This document shows, piece after piece, positions 50,649 to 62,788 of a stretch of DNA of 64,000 bases; positions within the stretch are counted from its first letter, which is position 1, and each line of letters begins with the position of its first letter. Below the pieces are notes generated by a model that ran no database searches, had not been told where the DNA came from, and saw only the letters and a list, made by a program, of their open reading frames with translations. The position numbers were made by a program, and so were the translations under genes. Source of the DNA: Uloborus plumipes (Eukaryota > Arthropoda > Arachnida > Araneae > Uloboridae); assembly GCA_038373865.1 (NCBI GenBank), contig JAXGGA010004714.1:1-64000 (forward strand), read 5' to 3'.

Positions 50649-50940
50649 CAAGGGCGGATCCAGAAATGTTCTAAGGGAGGGGCGATTGGTTTTTGTTTTC
50701 TACTTGCCCCCTTTTTTTTTACCACATATCCTGGTTAACACATGTTTATTACAAATGTTTCGGTCTTCAATTTCGAAAAAATTCCAGATCAGAGCCTCGA
50801 ATCCCAACCACTCTTCATAGTATCATCGATGATCATCTAAAATTGCCATTTTTGAACTTCAAAGTCGAAAAACTGCTGGAGAAGAGTCCCTCAAGGGAGG
50901 GGCGATCGCCCCCATAGCCCCTCCCTTGTATCCGCCCCTG
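50649..50940. mobile_element. hAT-like MITE with 8-bp target duplication
   Basis: The element is flanked by a perfect 8-bp duplication CTCAGAAC (50641-50648 and 50941-50948; a ninth base also matches). Ends are CAAGGGCGGATCCAG and, on the other strand, CAGGGGCGGATACAA. The string GGGAGGGGCGAT occurs just inside both ends in direct orientation (about 50675 and 50896). The 8-bp duplication and CAGGGG-type ends fit the hAT superfamily. The body (292 bp) has no transposase. The good duplication suggests a fairly recent insertion. Confidence 0.88.
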
Positions 50941-50948
50941 CTCAGAAC

Positions 50949-52426
50949 CACAGTAACGTAAGTCCATTTTCGTCACTTTTCAGTAGAGGGCAAAAACGAC
51001 TGTCGGATGATAAGAGACTCGCTCTCTTTTAACGCTGCTAAATAATTGTGAAGAAATTTCTTTTCTAGAATAACGTTCTTATGGGTCGATGCGGAATAAT
51101 ATTTTACATACAATGCATCAAAAAATTGAAAATCACCGTTTTTGGACTTACATCGTTCTGGTTCTGAGGTACAACGTTTATTACTAGTATTTTTAAAAGA
51201 CTGGTTTTGCGATGGACGTAAAAATCAGGAAATCATCGCCCGATACGTGAAAAGTCCAATGACAAACTATTTACTACAAAAAAATCTGCCAAAAGTGCCA
51301 CTTATTTAAAGTTTTTTTTCTTTTTTTACTGATGCTAAAGTTAGGTGATTGCAACGTCCTCAAAATCTTAACAGACGCCAAAAAGATATAAGAAATGTCA
51401 TAAATGGAACGATCTCTCTATTTATAACACAATTTATATACATATAAATAAATAGATACATGAGGGTGTGTGGGAGTAGATGTGTGTGTTCCTTTTATAC
51501 TATTCCAGTTCACTTCGGATCTTGAACCATAATAACATAAAATAGATAGTAGCATTTTATAGTTATGTTTTTAAAGGAGGCTCGCCCCCCCCCCCCTCTC
51601 ATTTTGGTTACAACAAAAATGTTGCGAATGTAAACTCTGTAACGTTTTATTTCTTTGATAAGGTAACTTGTTAAAAACAAACACATAACGGCACCACAAA
51701 ACACAAAATTTTCGCTGCTTTTCCACCGAAATAGATGCATTTGTCGTGTCGTAAAATTGAAATTAAAAAAAACTTCCAGGTAAAAGTAGGGGTCCAGCGA
51801 TTTCAGAAAGTTTTCACACCCTTCTGAACCTCTTCATTGTTTCGCTGAGCAGAGATTTTCCAGGATGGTTTTTTAACATTGATTTAACAATGTAATAAAT
51901 GTATCCTTGCTAGCTGTGATCGTGTGATCATAGATTAGAAAAAGTAAAAAACATAGAAGTTTGTATTTTATTATGTTATTATATTTTGTTGTAATTATTG
52001 TCTCACTGGACTATCATTTATGTGATCTTAAGTATGAACTTTTTTTTAAACATAATATTAGGAATTTTGCATTATATTTTTTAAAAATAGTTTTTTTAAT
52101 TTAATTTTTTTCAGTTTTCACATTTTGAACGAATCTGAAGTGCATAGTCCTTCCCCGCCCAGCGACTGATACATATCTCGTGAGCAGGTGAAGTTTAATA
52201 GAAGAAGTGATTGTTTAATACTCTCGATTATTTTGTCAACCAATAGAAATATTTTTTAACGTATTTTAAGTAGAAATGTAATCGAGTTATTTTTCTATTC
52301 ATTTGTTTGAAAAATTTTACACGATAGTTGGCTGGCATGTAACAAAATGAGAAACCAAATGCCCTTATTAAATTGAAAAAAATGCATTTTCCGGGTTTTA
52401 TGCCAACTTTTCCACAAATCTCATAA

Positions 52427-52464
<38 letters not shown>

Positions 52465-53015
52465 AATTTCTTGAGGACTAAAGAGCTCTAGAAATAAGAA
52501 ATGTTTATGGAGTACGGGGACCTTCACAAATATTGCTTTAGTTGGTAAGTATCTTAAAGAACAGTCCACTGCCTTCAGTTACTAATCTTCTAACTGTTTA
52601 AGATTCCAATGTTCTTTTTTTTTCTCTCTGCAAAAATTGGAGAGAAAAAAAGAAAGAAAATAAAGAAAAGAGGGGAAACGAAAAAAAGAAAAAAAAAACT
52701 TCCAATCTTATCTAGAAATTTCGCCAGAGGTATACTGAGGAAGAAAACAGAAAAGTCGTGATCATTACCAACCTCATCAGAAACTTCTTTTCGTAAGTTT
52801 CCTTATTAATGAAGACAACTTAAAATCTTTTTGGACATTAAGTAAGAGCTAGTTTATATATTTCGCTAGAATTTTTATAGTTTACGGACATACTATGATA
52901 GATCAGGAAGTTGTTTGTAAAAGATGAAAGAATTTCCTTTTACTGTGTACCGTCTTCAAGATGACTAAAAGAGCCTCAAAGCATCGATATTTCTGAAAAT
53001 ACAGTCTATTTTCTA
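50949..53015. other. Noncoding DNA with simple repeats
   Basis: No gene seen. Contains a C run at about 51584-51596, an AT microsatellite at 52432-52460 and a purine-rich A/G tract at 52640-52700. Confidence 0.4.
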
Positions 53016-53019
53016 AACT

Positions 53020-53043
53020 GGGGGGGGGGACTCCCTCCCCCCA
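53020..53043. repeat. G-run/C-run hairpin
   Basis: A run of nine G is followed by actcc and then a run of C, so the strand can fold back on itself. Similar G- or C-runs occur at 1416, 34166, 51584 and 60496. Confidence 0.5.
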
Positions 53044-55080
53044 GGTGATAATTCTTGATTTGTATTTATGTTTTTATGTTTTAATATTCGAGCTTTTTTT
53101 TCTCTTAAATCTATCAGCCGAAAAGTGTTTTCTTTTCAACTACCACTATGATATTACATTTATTTCTTGTTCTATATTGTTTTCTTTTACTTTTGATTGA
53201 ATCGACGTCACGATATCGAAAAAACATGCAAGTTCATGAAACACTATTAAAAATAAAAAACTATTTTTTTTCTTTTACTGCTGATAAATCAACTGATGTC
53301 TTAAATACGTATCTTTGAAAGTATATTTCATTAGGATCAGTTAATTGACTTAGAATATAGTTTTAAACGTAATAGATCTAGCTAAATAAGAACAAAAATT
53401 TTAGACATCGATAGACAGATAAAGATGAATAAATAGGTAGATACAGATAGATAAATAGATCGATGAATCAACTATCCTAAGTACGACTAATTGCTGTTCC
53501 TTCACGAACCACCAATTTATATTAAAGTAAGCAAGAAGCAGTTCGCAAAATAATCGGCAATCCCAGTTTAAAACAAAACACAGCAAGTGTTTTTCCCCCA
53601 CATTCACAGAGACCAAAACTTAAAAAAATGTTTGATAAAATTTCAATATTTTTCAAAAGTTAAATTGCTCTAATACTAACACAACAATTTGCTGAATTTT
53701 CCAAAAAATAGAGTCTTTACAACTATCTAATTTTCAAAACTAGTTTACAAAGGAATGAAAAATAACACATACTCTTCGCACAGTCACAGAATCTTGGTTT
53801 GAGAAAAAGAAATATCTAAATCTCTATCGCTGAGCAAATATTCAATAGAGCAATAATTATATTCCCCAAAAATACGTATCTTTTACTAATTCGACCGTTT
53901 ATTACAATGGATCCTTGCTAACAAACCAACCGCGAAGTTAGGAGCAATTTTTCTTTTTGGGGATGGATTAGGTGTCATCAAGTTTTGTTACACAGTTACA
54001 AAAAAAAGTTACCAAGAACCAATTAACAGCTTAACTGTGAAAAACTCCCATTGCACCACTTAGTTCCGCTTACTTGACTAAGGAAAAGTATTAGCTTGTT
54101 AACACTAACAAAACTTGAAGAGCTGAAGACGTCACGCTTCATAGATTTTTCATTAAGTGGCATTGGATTCTTGGGTGTTGGATTTTCTAAAGAAATATTT
54201 TGTCAGCTTCCTTAGTTTGGAACGAGTTAAGTTGAATACGATTCAACAAGGTGAACTTTTTTGAATGAAATATTTTCGGCTGTCAAAAGACAAATTTGAG
54301 GATTATCAATAACTGACATTAATGAGTAAATGTTAACAAATTTTGCTTATTTATTTTAATTTGAGGAATTGAATTCTTCTGTTTGGACAGTGGAAGTCGT
54401 CTTGATGTATAAAATTGTAAAATTTGTGATATGCGTCACATATGGCTGTTCAGTTCGCGTCAGACCTTTTGAGGTTGAAAAATAAATAAATAAAAGAACA
54501 GTGATTTCTCCATACTCAATTTATTGACAGTAAAATAAAATGAAAATAAACGAAAATCAAGGATTTTTTCAACGTTTTAAAAGCAGTTTTGAGGTTCATT
54601 AGTGACATTAATGTCATTAACATCAATATTTCTTCCTTTCTTGCGTTATTAGTTGATTAGATATCGAAAGAAACAATAGAGTTCTATTCACTACTGAAAC
54701 AAAGCTGAAAAACACCCTGTACGGAAAACTTAAAGGGCTGAAACCTTTGACGATTCCCACCGCAAGTCAACTTTTTAAGGAAAAAATGATCTCGCAAATT
54801 TATAAAACTATTTCCTATAGAGATTTTCTTTCTATCTAGCTTCATGATTCAATTTCCCATAAGAACTTAATTAAAACCTATGTATAGAAAAGCGAAATCT
54901 TAAATATTATAAGTTGAAATGATGGAAAAAGCAAAATTCTTTAAATTATATTTTAGCAGCAGCACGAGAACAAAATTTTTCAGAACCAGAAATCATTTTC
55001 CGACTTGTTTTTTCCTTTGTGTATATTTCTGCAGCAATCCAATCCTCACTTGACGCATCCTAAATTTTTCATGCAGATTT
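53044..55080. other. AT-rich noncoding DNA, probably intron
   Basis: No exon recognised. A degenerate GATA-type repeat lies at 53404-53466. Taken on the minus strand, this is the start of the intron downstream of the Ig exon. Confidence 0.4.
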
Positions 55081-55145
55081 TTAATAAAAATTAATAAAAA
55101 CCCCTTCCATTGTCTCATACTTGAAAGAAACAAGATCCGACTTAC

Positions 55146-55442
55146 CTTGCACAAGCAATCGGGCCAGAGAATTCCTTGTTCGTTTGTTGTTCACTTCACA
55201 GTAATATTCTCCACTGTCTTGGTAAGTAGCTCTCCGGAAATAGAGGGCATTGTTATGAGGAAGAAGAGAAACATGAGGTCCAGCATCCCAAAATGAACGA
55301 CGACCGTTGATGTATTCAATAATTTTTTTGTCCTCTTTGTACCACACTATGCGGTTGATGTTCTCAATATCTGCAGCCGGTTGACAAAACACAGTGGCGT
55401 TGTTGCCTGTTCTAACATACTCATTTTGTATATCACCATTTC
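55146..55442 (-). CDS. Single exon encoding an immunoglobulin domain of a cell-surface or secreted protein
   Basis: The minus-strand exon starts after a pyrimidine tract and CAG acceptor (AG at 55443-55444) and ends at a consensus donor GTAAGT (GT at 55144-55145). It is 297 bp long: two bases completing a split codon, 98 full codons and one base, so phase 1 on both sides, the usual symmetry of Ig-domain exons. Seen motifs, with the split codon as residue 1, are Cys20 (TVFCQP), Trp34 (RIVWYKED), DSGEYYC with Cys82, and a J-like strand LARLLVQ. The Cys spacing and the D-S-G-x-Y-x-C signature fit an I-set-like domain. N15-A-T is a possible N-glycosylation site. By family knowledge such domains mediate adhesion or ligand binding outside the cell, in guidance receptors, adhesion molecules or secreted proteoglycans. 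Which gene it is cannot be told from one domain. No other exon of it was recognised. Confidence 0.9.
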
Positions 55443-55711
55443 CTGAAAAATAAAAGAATATTTTATAATAAACATAACAACGTTAAACACAAAAGTTAGG
55501 TACTTTTCCACTAGTAGTAGGCTTAAAATTACTCGAACATAGTGCAAAAAGCTATGCTCTTATACTGAGAACAACGGGGTGGACATTGTATAATTAAATA
55601 TTTCCTATATCTCTCTCCCGTTTTCACTTTTTTTCTCTTGCTTTTTACAAATAAATTGAATTAGATTTAAATAATTGTTTAGCATTATCGTAATTAGATA
55701 TACCGGCAACC
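55443..55711. other. Intron sequence upstream of the Ig exon
   Basis: AT-rich sequence carrying, on the minus strand, the branch and pyrimidine region of the Ig exon acceptor (55445-55456). Nothing else is seen. Confidence 0.45.
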
Positions 55712-56263
55712 GGGACAACTTTGCCAAGTATTACATCCAGCTAGGAGAAACAGTAACGCTGCAACGTGCTTCGCAGATTCTTGGGCTAGTCTGCAGAGTT
55801 TTTCTTAGTTGGGGGAAAGAAAACCAGACATTTTTGCTAGAAAAAAAATCTCGAATTTCAACGAAACATTAAGATTTATAATGTAATTTCTGGGATATAA
55901 TCCACAGGTATCACGTATTAGTAGTTTTTAAACTCAGCATTTTTTAAAAGTATTTCTCTGAACCAATATGTTTCAAAATTAATCTGATGTAATATTATCC
56001 GGAAGACAATTTTCTGATTTTTAATCTACGTCGCAGACTGCTGAAGAGAAGTCTGCAGCCAGGTAGGACATCTTTGCCGGTTTTTCAAATCGATGATATT
56101 TAGAAAGCTACTAAGTTACCAATATCATCTAGTAGATGCGGCAGTAATTTCATTCCAATATGAAAGACAACCGCATCGATTTTTTTTTTTTGAATTTAAT
56201 AGAGTGCCAAGTGTCATTGTTTTCAAAAATAGGTAAAGATGTCCCACTAGGCAAAGTTGTCTC
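55712..56263. mobile_element. DNA element with repeated GGGACAACTTTGCC motif
   Basis: A 14-bp motif GGGACAACTTTGCC stands at the left end (55712-55725), a variant aggacatctttgcc lies at 56065-56078, and inverse-complement copies ggtaaagatgtccc (56232-56245) and ggcaaagttgtctc (56250-56263) make up the right end. The outermost copies thus form the terminal inverted repeat of a 552-bp element. The string gtctgcag also recurs inside. A target duplication is not evident. It lies 270 bp upstream of the Ig exon, within the presumed intron. The superfamily is not recognised. Confidence 0.62.
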
Positions 56264-56929
56264 TGTTAACAATAAAGACAAAAAAGTTGAATGCCCGTTA
56301 TTAAAAAGAGAAAGGTAATATTCAGGCGAGTTATAATGTTTAGCTTGGTTTATATTGCAAAAGAATTAAGTTTTAGTTAATCTAAAAAGGGCATGGATGT
56401 CATAAGAGTTTAATAAACAATTTTCAAATTAATATCTTAACTTCCGTGAACTTCCTGAAAATGTATTTTTTTCCATTTTTTACAACTATTCAAATCTTGT
56501 TAAAATAGCTACTCTGTAATAGCGTGTCTTGATCTAAAAGAGTACAAAAGAAAAGTACTGAGAACGAATAGAAAAAAAAGAGATATTTTTTTTTAATTTA
56601 TCCTTACAAAATTAAATGAAAGCGTCATACTATGATAAAATCATTTTTATTCGTAATACATATACTTCTGCATTGAATCTTTTCATCTGTTGAAAAATGT
56701 ATTTCTGAACTAGAAAATATTTTTATTGTTAACTCAAATGCTTAAATGAACACCACAAAAGAAGAGATCATTACTTTCAACAAAATGTTTGCCGTTTAAA
56801 AACATTTTGCAAAACAACTTCAACTGTCTTCTAAAATTAATCAGCCGTTTTCAAAACCAAAACTTCAGCCCGGTATGAAAAAAAGACAAAAACCTAATGA
56901 GGAAACAAGAAAGATAATGAACTTGGTCT
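56264..56929. other. AT-rich noncoding DNA
   Basis: No gene or repeat recognised. Confidence 0.35.
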
Positions 56930-57330
56930 TGCCCACGCCATCTTCCACTACACAAATCTCGCTTCCCCCATCCTCTAAAAGTTGATTGTTCCTTCTAATG
57001 GACCCATTATTCCACTTCCGGATAATCGCATTCCGACCCATCTAGTAATCAGCTTGACAAATGACCGAACAGTCCGGCTGGTCAATGCTGGTTAAATTAG
57101 CTAGCGAGAGGAAAATGGCATTCTTTTTACCAAGAATCTCTGCGGAGGAAGATCAAAATAACCAAGAAAGTAATGTCGGCGAGAGATTGGGATGTGTCTG
57201 CGGTTGAATAATAGGCCGTCCTAATTACTCGGATTGAGAATCAGGTTCAAAATCAATGAGTTATTTACTGCGGTTGGTAAATTATTTAACGATTGGGGCT
57301 TCGCGTGTCTCAGAAGGGAAAAGTAGTCTT
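56930..57330. promoter_or_regulatory. Candidate conserved noncoding island near the Ig exon
   Basis: Clearly less AT-rich, with several homeodomain-type TAAT/ATTA cores (near 56998, 57008, 57046, 57222), CCGGATAATCG-like sequence (57018), TGATTGTTC (56982) and no coding frame. It lies about 1.5 kb upstream of the Ig exon on its strand, so an intronic enhancer is plausible. This is inference from composition and motif content. Confidence 0.33.
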
Positions 57331-58894
57331 TGCTGAGTTCGTGAAAACAATTTAGCTTCACTACTATAATAGTTTTGGTAACGTTTTATTTTTTCAGTAG
57401 GTAATATAATAGCTAAACAATGCACTATGAATAGAGTTATCCAGCTACAGTTTCGTAGCCAAGGGAGGAATACAGGTTGGGGGAGGGAGTCACACCCCCA
57501 TTTCATGAAGTAAAAAATTATATGTATGAACACACATGCAAGAGCCTAAAATCGCGTTTTCGACCTATAATTTCGAAAAAGTTCAGTAGGGGTTGGATTA
57601 ATCCTGTATTTCATAAGGCTGTTAAAATAAGAATTACAGCAAAAAAGCTGAAATTTTCCAACTTTCTACCTATATTTCACTTTGCGGCTGAAAAATCAAG
57701 TGATGCTCTAAAGTTCAAAATTAATAATAATTCCTTCCTATTGATAATTTTGAGTAATTTTTTTTTTTTCAATCATTGTAAAATTTTCTAAAATATTCTT
57801 CAATTATGATGAGAATTTAAATGCCTAAACAATGGTACCTTCACCGTCCTTGGTACTTTCAACTAGAAAAGACAAATTTTCAAGCCCCAGCTTTTTTTTT
57901 TTTTTCAATCTATTCGTGCGACGAAGAAAATTTTTCCATTTGAGGGGATCGTTAACATCAGCCAAGATCCAAGCTTTTGTAAACCATGGGTTTGTAAAAC
58001 TTCTCCTTTTTCTTTCTTTTTTTGTTAAACTGGTATCCACATTTTCTAATAGCTAGTATTATCATCACCCGATTTTTTTTTAAATGTCAATTTCGGGGTG
58101 CATAAATACCTCATTAAAGCTAACTAGCTGTCCAGTGAGCTTCTTCGAATTTTTTCATAGCAATCGTTCGTTTTCATAGCAATCAAGCTAAGAGCCAGTT
58201 TCGTTCTTTTTGTTATTTTGAGCCACTATAGTGATGTCAAAACTGAAATACGCCTACTCCAAACCCTTCTCGTTAGCAATTCGGTAGCGTCAGAGCTATG
58301 TGCCGTACTAAGATTGTTGGCTACTGCAAATTGGGGCAAAAGGTACTCATTACCAAGAAAGGCAGAGAAAATTACGTCTTCTTGTAAGGTAGATAAATGT
58401 GCTGTTGGAATCTGAATAATAAGGTAAGGAAGAGGGAACTCATTCTCAAAAGCAGAAAAAAAAAGAACAGAAAAAAAATCAAGCAATTAGAATCAGTTGA
58501 TTTGTTAAATCTAGGTTCTGGGATGAACAGAATTTTGCGACCAACGCTCATAAGTAAGACATTTTTTTTTTAAATTGCAGCAGTAAAGAAATAATAATCA
58601 TTGTTTTCCCAACAGCCTGGCCAACTCCACGAGGGAAAATTCATTAAAGTAAACAACACGATAAAAAAAAAAAAAAAACAGAGCGTGTAAAAGTGAAAGA
58701 TTCTATAAGCAGATGACTATAAGCAGGCTTTGACTGCATAAATTTACAGAGGGGAAAACGACGCGTTGGTATTGCATTTGTATTAAAGTTCTTAAAGTAA
58801 TCTTTTATCAGCTTTATGTAATTAATTTTTTTAATACATTTATTATTGATCAGTTCATCATCATAACATGAAATATCCTCGGTATTGTTAATGA
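57331..58894. other. Noncoding DNA
   Basis: No gene recognised. The segment 57455-57600 (gtagccaagggagg, gggggagggagtc, aatttcgaaaaagttc) has weak similarity to the interior of the 50649-50940 element and may be a decayed relative. Confidence 0.3.
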
Positions 58895-58929
58895 TCAGAA
58901 TGGGAATTTAAATTCGATTCCCATTCTGA
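58895..58929. repeat. 13-bp perfect inverted repeat
   Basis: TCAGAATGGGAAT (58895-58907) and ATTCCCATTCTGA (58917-58929) form a perfect stem with a 9-base loop. The loop side contains TTCGATTCC, which resembles a tRNA B box, but no A box or cloverleaf is present. Confidence 0.65.
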
Positions 58930-61179
58930 AAAATACGAATAAAAATACTAAGGTTTTTATAGAATTAGTTTTTTTCTTTAAGTGTTAAATTGTTTCAAGT
59001 TAAGAAAATTTCAATATAAACTATTCGCAAGGTTTTTCGGGTTTTTACTACCATTTCAATTCTATAACTACATGCGTTGAAAAAGAATACATTTCGTGAG
59101 CAATTGTATAAATTAGTAAAGGAAACATGTTCTGTTTTTGTATTATTATTCGAATAATCGGTGCAATTGCGAAAAACATTTCATTGAAAAGCGTTTGAAG
59201 AAAATTATTCAGAAATAAGGACAAATTTATCAGCAAAAGCTTCGTCAATTTTCGGATTAAAACAATAAAATAAAAAACACGTGTTCTTAATTTACAGCTT
59301 TACATCATGCTACAGAGCACGCAAGACGTTCAACTTAGTTACAGCTTTAGTGACACAGTCTTTAATAGCGAATTACACACAAAAAAAAAAAAAAAAAAAC
59401 TTTCATCATCATCTGCACTATATTTAAAGAAGAAAAGATTCATAGCTCCATCGACGGGGAGGGGAAAAAATAGGCAACTGAAAGCAGCGCAAGCTAAAAA
59501 TTGCCTCTTGAGATGCATATTCTTTTTTCCATCACAAAAAAAGCAAGTCATAAAAAATTCATCACTGAAAAACCAACTTTCTCCCTCCGAAAATTACCTG
59601 AGCAGCAAAGTTTTCTTCTTCAGTGTCAGGTCACGCGAAAAAATGTCTGTATAAGACCAGTGAACAACATCTGCCAGCGCCAAGATCAGAGGTTATACCT
59701 GGAGGGTGTTTCCCCTAATAGGGGGAACATAACATTTTCCCTTAGATAAGGGGAGGGGGTAAAGATGTAGGTGCGTTCTTAGCAATTACTCTCAGCAATC
59801 AAGATGTACCTTCAAAAAGGATCAGCGGAGGGTTTTTTGACTATTATTTTTCTTCTTATCTTCTCTCCTTGCATTTTAGGGATCAGCTTAAAAGAAAGTG
59901 CCATTAATATTTATGATAACCAATGGCACTTGTGAGGATTGAAAACAAAATATGACCAGAGGAGAGCAGTGAAAAACCGGTTGTAGCGGAGTCTGGAGGA
60001 ACCGTAACAAATGTCCCTTGATTGCCGAAGTTTATTATAAGCGAAGCTAAAAGCTTTCTTGTTATTACTTCTTTTGAAAAAGTTTTTGTCAACCGCCAGT
60101 GATGTAAATTACGCTGAACTCTACTCTACATGCTATATATTTTCACTTTTCTTGACATAGCGAAACCTGTTCAAGTTGACCACTTGCGGCTCAATGCTTT
60201 AGTGGTCAAAACTCAAGACAAGCGTCCAACTTATACAGGCCTGATGATAGGGGGGAAATGTTTGGGCTTGTTATTCAATAGGAAATGGCATACATTTTTC
60301 TTTGTTTTCAATGTTCGTTTGAATAAAATTTTCAATTTGTTTCGACGTTCTGCCTCTTTTATGTCCCGCTACTCATTACACCGGACCCTGCATATTCACT
60401 CAAAAAAACAATATACTTCAGTTTTTTATCATTGTTTCCATAATTCCCAATTGGTATAAGGAACTGTAAGGTGAAGTATGCCATTTTGTAACAAGGGGGG
60501 GGGGGGTGTTAACAATTTTGTAAAAAAATACGTGACATCACCCATGTGAAAAACGGTGACACATGGTTAAAAGTCTTAAGCTACGGGATGCAATCACAAC
60601 AATAATCTAACAGGAATGTAAATCGGTAGATGAGAATAGCATAGAATTTCAACATAAAATCACATCATAGTCACCTTGAAGTTCTTACGATAAAATAATT
60701 GACCTGATTTTAAAAGCTGATGATTTTAGCTTCAGATATAACCTCTTATCTTTCTCACAAAAAAGGCGACAGCACAAATAAAATCTTGAAGAAGAATTCG
60801 TGGAAGACTGCAAATATTAAAGAAGATAACGAAATACAGGTGGATCTAAAATTCAAAACGAACTTCTAAGAAGTTTTGATCACTACAATTACCAAACGGG
60901 GCGGAGTCGAGTCTAACCCATGAAGTATTTCCCTTTTTCAGAGAATATAAACCAGTAAATCTTGAACAGGTAAGAGCTTTCCTACGCTGAATGGTATTTC
61001 CGAAAAGCATTTCAAGGTTCCAGCAGGTATTCAGAAAAGGAAGTGAATCCAGAAAAAAAAATCATCCTCATAACAAGACATCTATAATTTAAAAGTTTCT
61101 ACCACCACGTATCCCCTTCCTTTCTTTCACCTCAATCCTTCATACCCTACAATTACCATCCCCTACTTCAGTCCGCGTC
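58930..61179. other. Noncoding DNA
   Basis: No gene is supported. It contains an A tract at about 59382-59399, a 10-bp inverted repeat AAGTGCCATT/AATGGCACTT at about 59896-59931, a GTTTCCCC/GGGGGAAC hairpin near 59709-59728, and a G run at about 60496-60508. Confidence 0.35.
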
Positions 61180-61610
61180 ATCCACTCGTCTTGAAGAATT
61201 CACCAGAATTCATAACCGACTTAATAATTACAGTCGGCCTGGTCGAGTCATGTTTCTGTGGTAATGAGGAGCTAGCTTTAGCTCCCTGCCTAAATTGTTT
61301 CTCGGTTATTTGGCTTCGGACTGTTATTTGGCGGATTTATTTTTCACCCAATTAAACGTTAGAAGTTGGCGGAAATGTTGATCTTTAATTTGCTCCAGGC
61401 CAGCAAAAGGAAAGTGAATTTGAAAGCAACTATTTGCGGGAAATCTGTTGCATTAAATTTCTCAAATCACTCAAAGCAATTTCAGAGCAGGCCGAAATTT
61501 TCCGTATCAATAACACTCGGAATTTTAATATTCTGGCTTTCTGCCTTTAAGATCTCGTTGAGTCAGAGACGAAAGTGCCATTCGGGTTCCTCAGAGATCA
61601 AATGAGGGAT
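61180..61610. promoter_or_regulatory. Candidate conserved noncoding island
   Basis: Less AT-rich block with a GGAGCTA/TAGCTCC hairpin (61268-61285), TAATTAC and CAATTAA homeodomain-type cores (about 61226, 61350) and a plus frame of 79 codons (61366-61605) without domain. Same character as the other islands. Regulatory role is inference. Confidence 0.28.
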
Positions 61611-62788
61611 TATAAATTTTGTATTATGACTAATAAGACAAAATACAAACCAGTAGCTCATTTTCATTTTCTAATGAAAGAAAGATGGGAAATTTTTTAT
61701 GCTGGAATCTGACGGTTTTTTGTCTTTTAATTATTTTTGTGCTATATTTTCAGCGGAATCCAAATAAGCAAGCTTGTACACTAAAGCTTTAAGTACAATA
61801 CATAACCAAAATGAAAAATAAATAAACAAAAGAGAAAAATCTGCAGATGTTGAGCTTTACCTTCTTCACGACAGTAGAGTACTCTTGTCATAAGTTACAC
61901 GAATTAAATTATCACTTAATCACTCTGCGTACGATCCGATCCGTCAGTTTGAAGACAAAAAAATACCTATCACTGTTTAACTGAGCCCATTGATGTTAAA
62001 TATTTCGAGCCCAGGATAATAATCATTTTTGTCACTTCGCTACGTATTTTAGATATAATAAATCAACTAAATACAACAGTTATTTCTGTTTCAATAAATT
62101 TCTGAAAACTAAACTTAAAACAAGTTTCTGAATGCCTTTTACAGCGGGAATTCAGCATTGACACAGTATGCGTCCTATAACAGCTGTCAAAGATATGAAA
62201 AATATAATTGTAGAATGGTTGAACTATGACCCGTGGACATACTTCCAACCACGGTAAATGGGATTTTCGCAATTTCCGCAAGATGCCTTGTTTTCGTTTC
62301 ATAAATATTTCGTTCTTTTTCTCTTTATTATCTTTCCTAAACAGAAAAATCAAGGAAAACTATTGGGGAAGGAAGAACGTTTTTCTCTAAATACTTAAAT
62401 GTCTTAAACTGTCAAATACCACCTACGCTGACAACAAAAGATATATATCGCAAATCTTTAATTATTTTACGAGAGCTTCACTTATGTGTAAAACTTGTCA
62501 ATTTAAATATTCTATTGGGCTTAGCAGGAATTTCAAAAGTTTAAAAATGACATTTTTCGAAATGTATACTTGAATTTCTTATTACTGTTATCATTATACA
62601 TCTATGCCAATGCTACATGTGGCTCCGGCTTTTAAACCGACTTGGCAAATTCGTCTACTCGAGAGTGAAAACAAGTTTAAAATTTAACAAATATTTCGTC
62701 AATTCGTGGTACTTTATCTCGAAGAGAGATGCATCATCGTGACGATTAACGTATAAAGATTAATAATATTCGAAAATAAAATGCATTT
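61611..62788. other. AT-rich noncoding DNA
   Basis: No gene or clear repeat recognised. Confidence 0.35.

Noticed and set aside
55081..55145. Extension of the Ig frame past the donor (SDLVSFKYETMEG and on)
   Set aside because: A consensus GTAAGT donor interrupts right after the last Ig strand. The following residues do not belong to the fold and are best read as intron.
58895..58929. tRNA-like B box (TTCGATTCC)
   Set aside because: No A box, acceptor stem or anticodon arm nearby; the sequence is part of a simple 13-bp hairpin.
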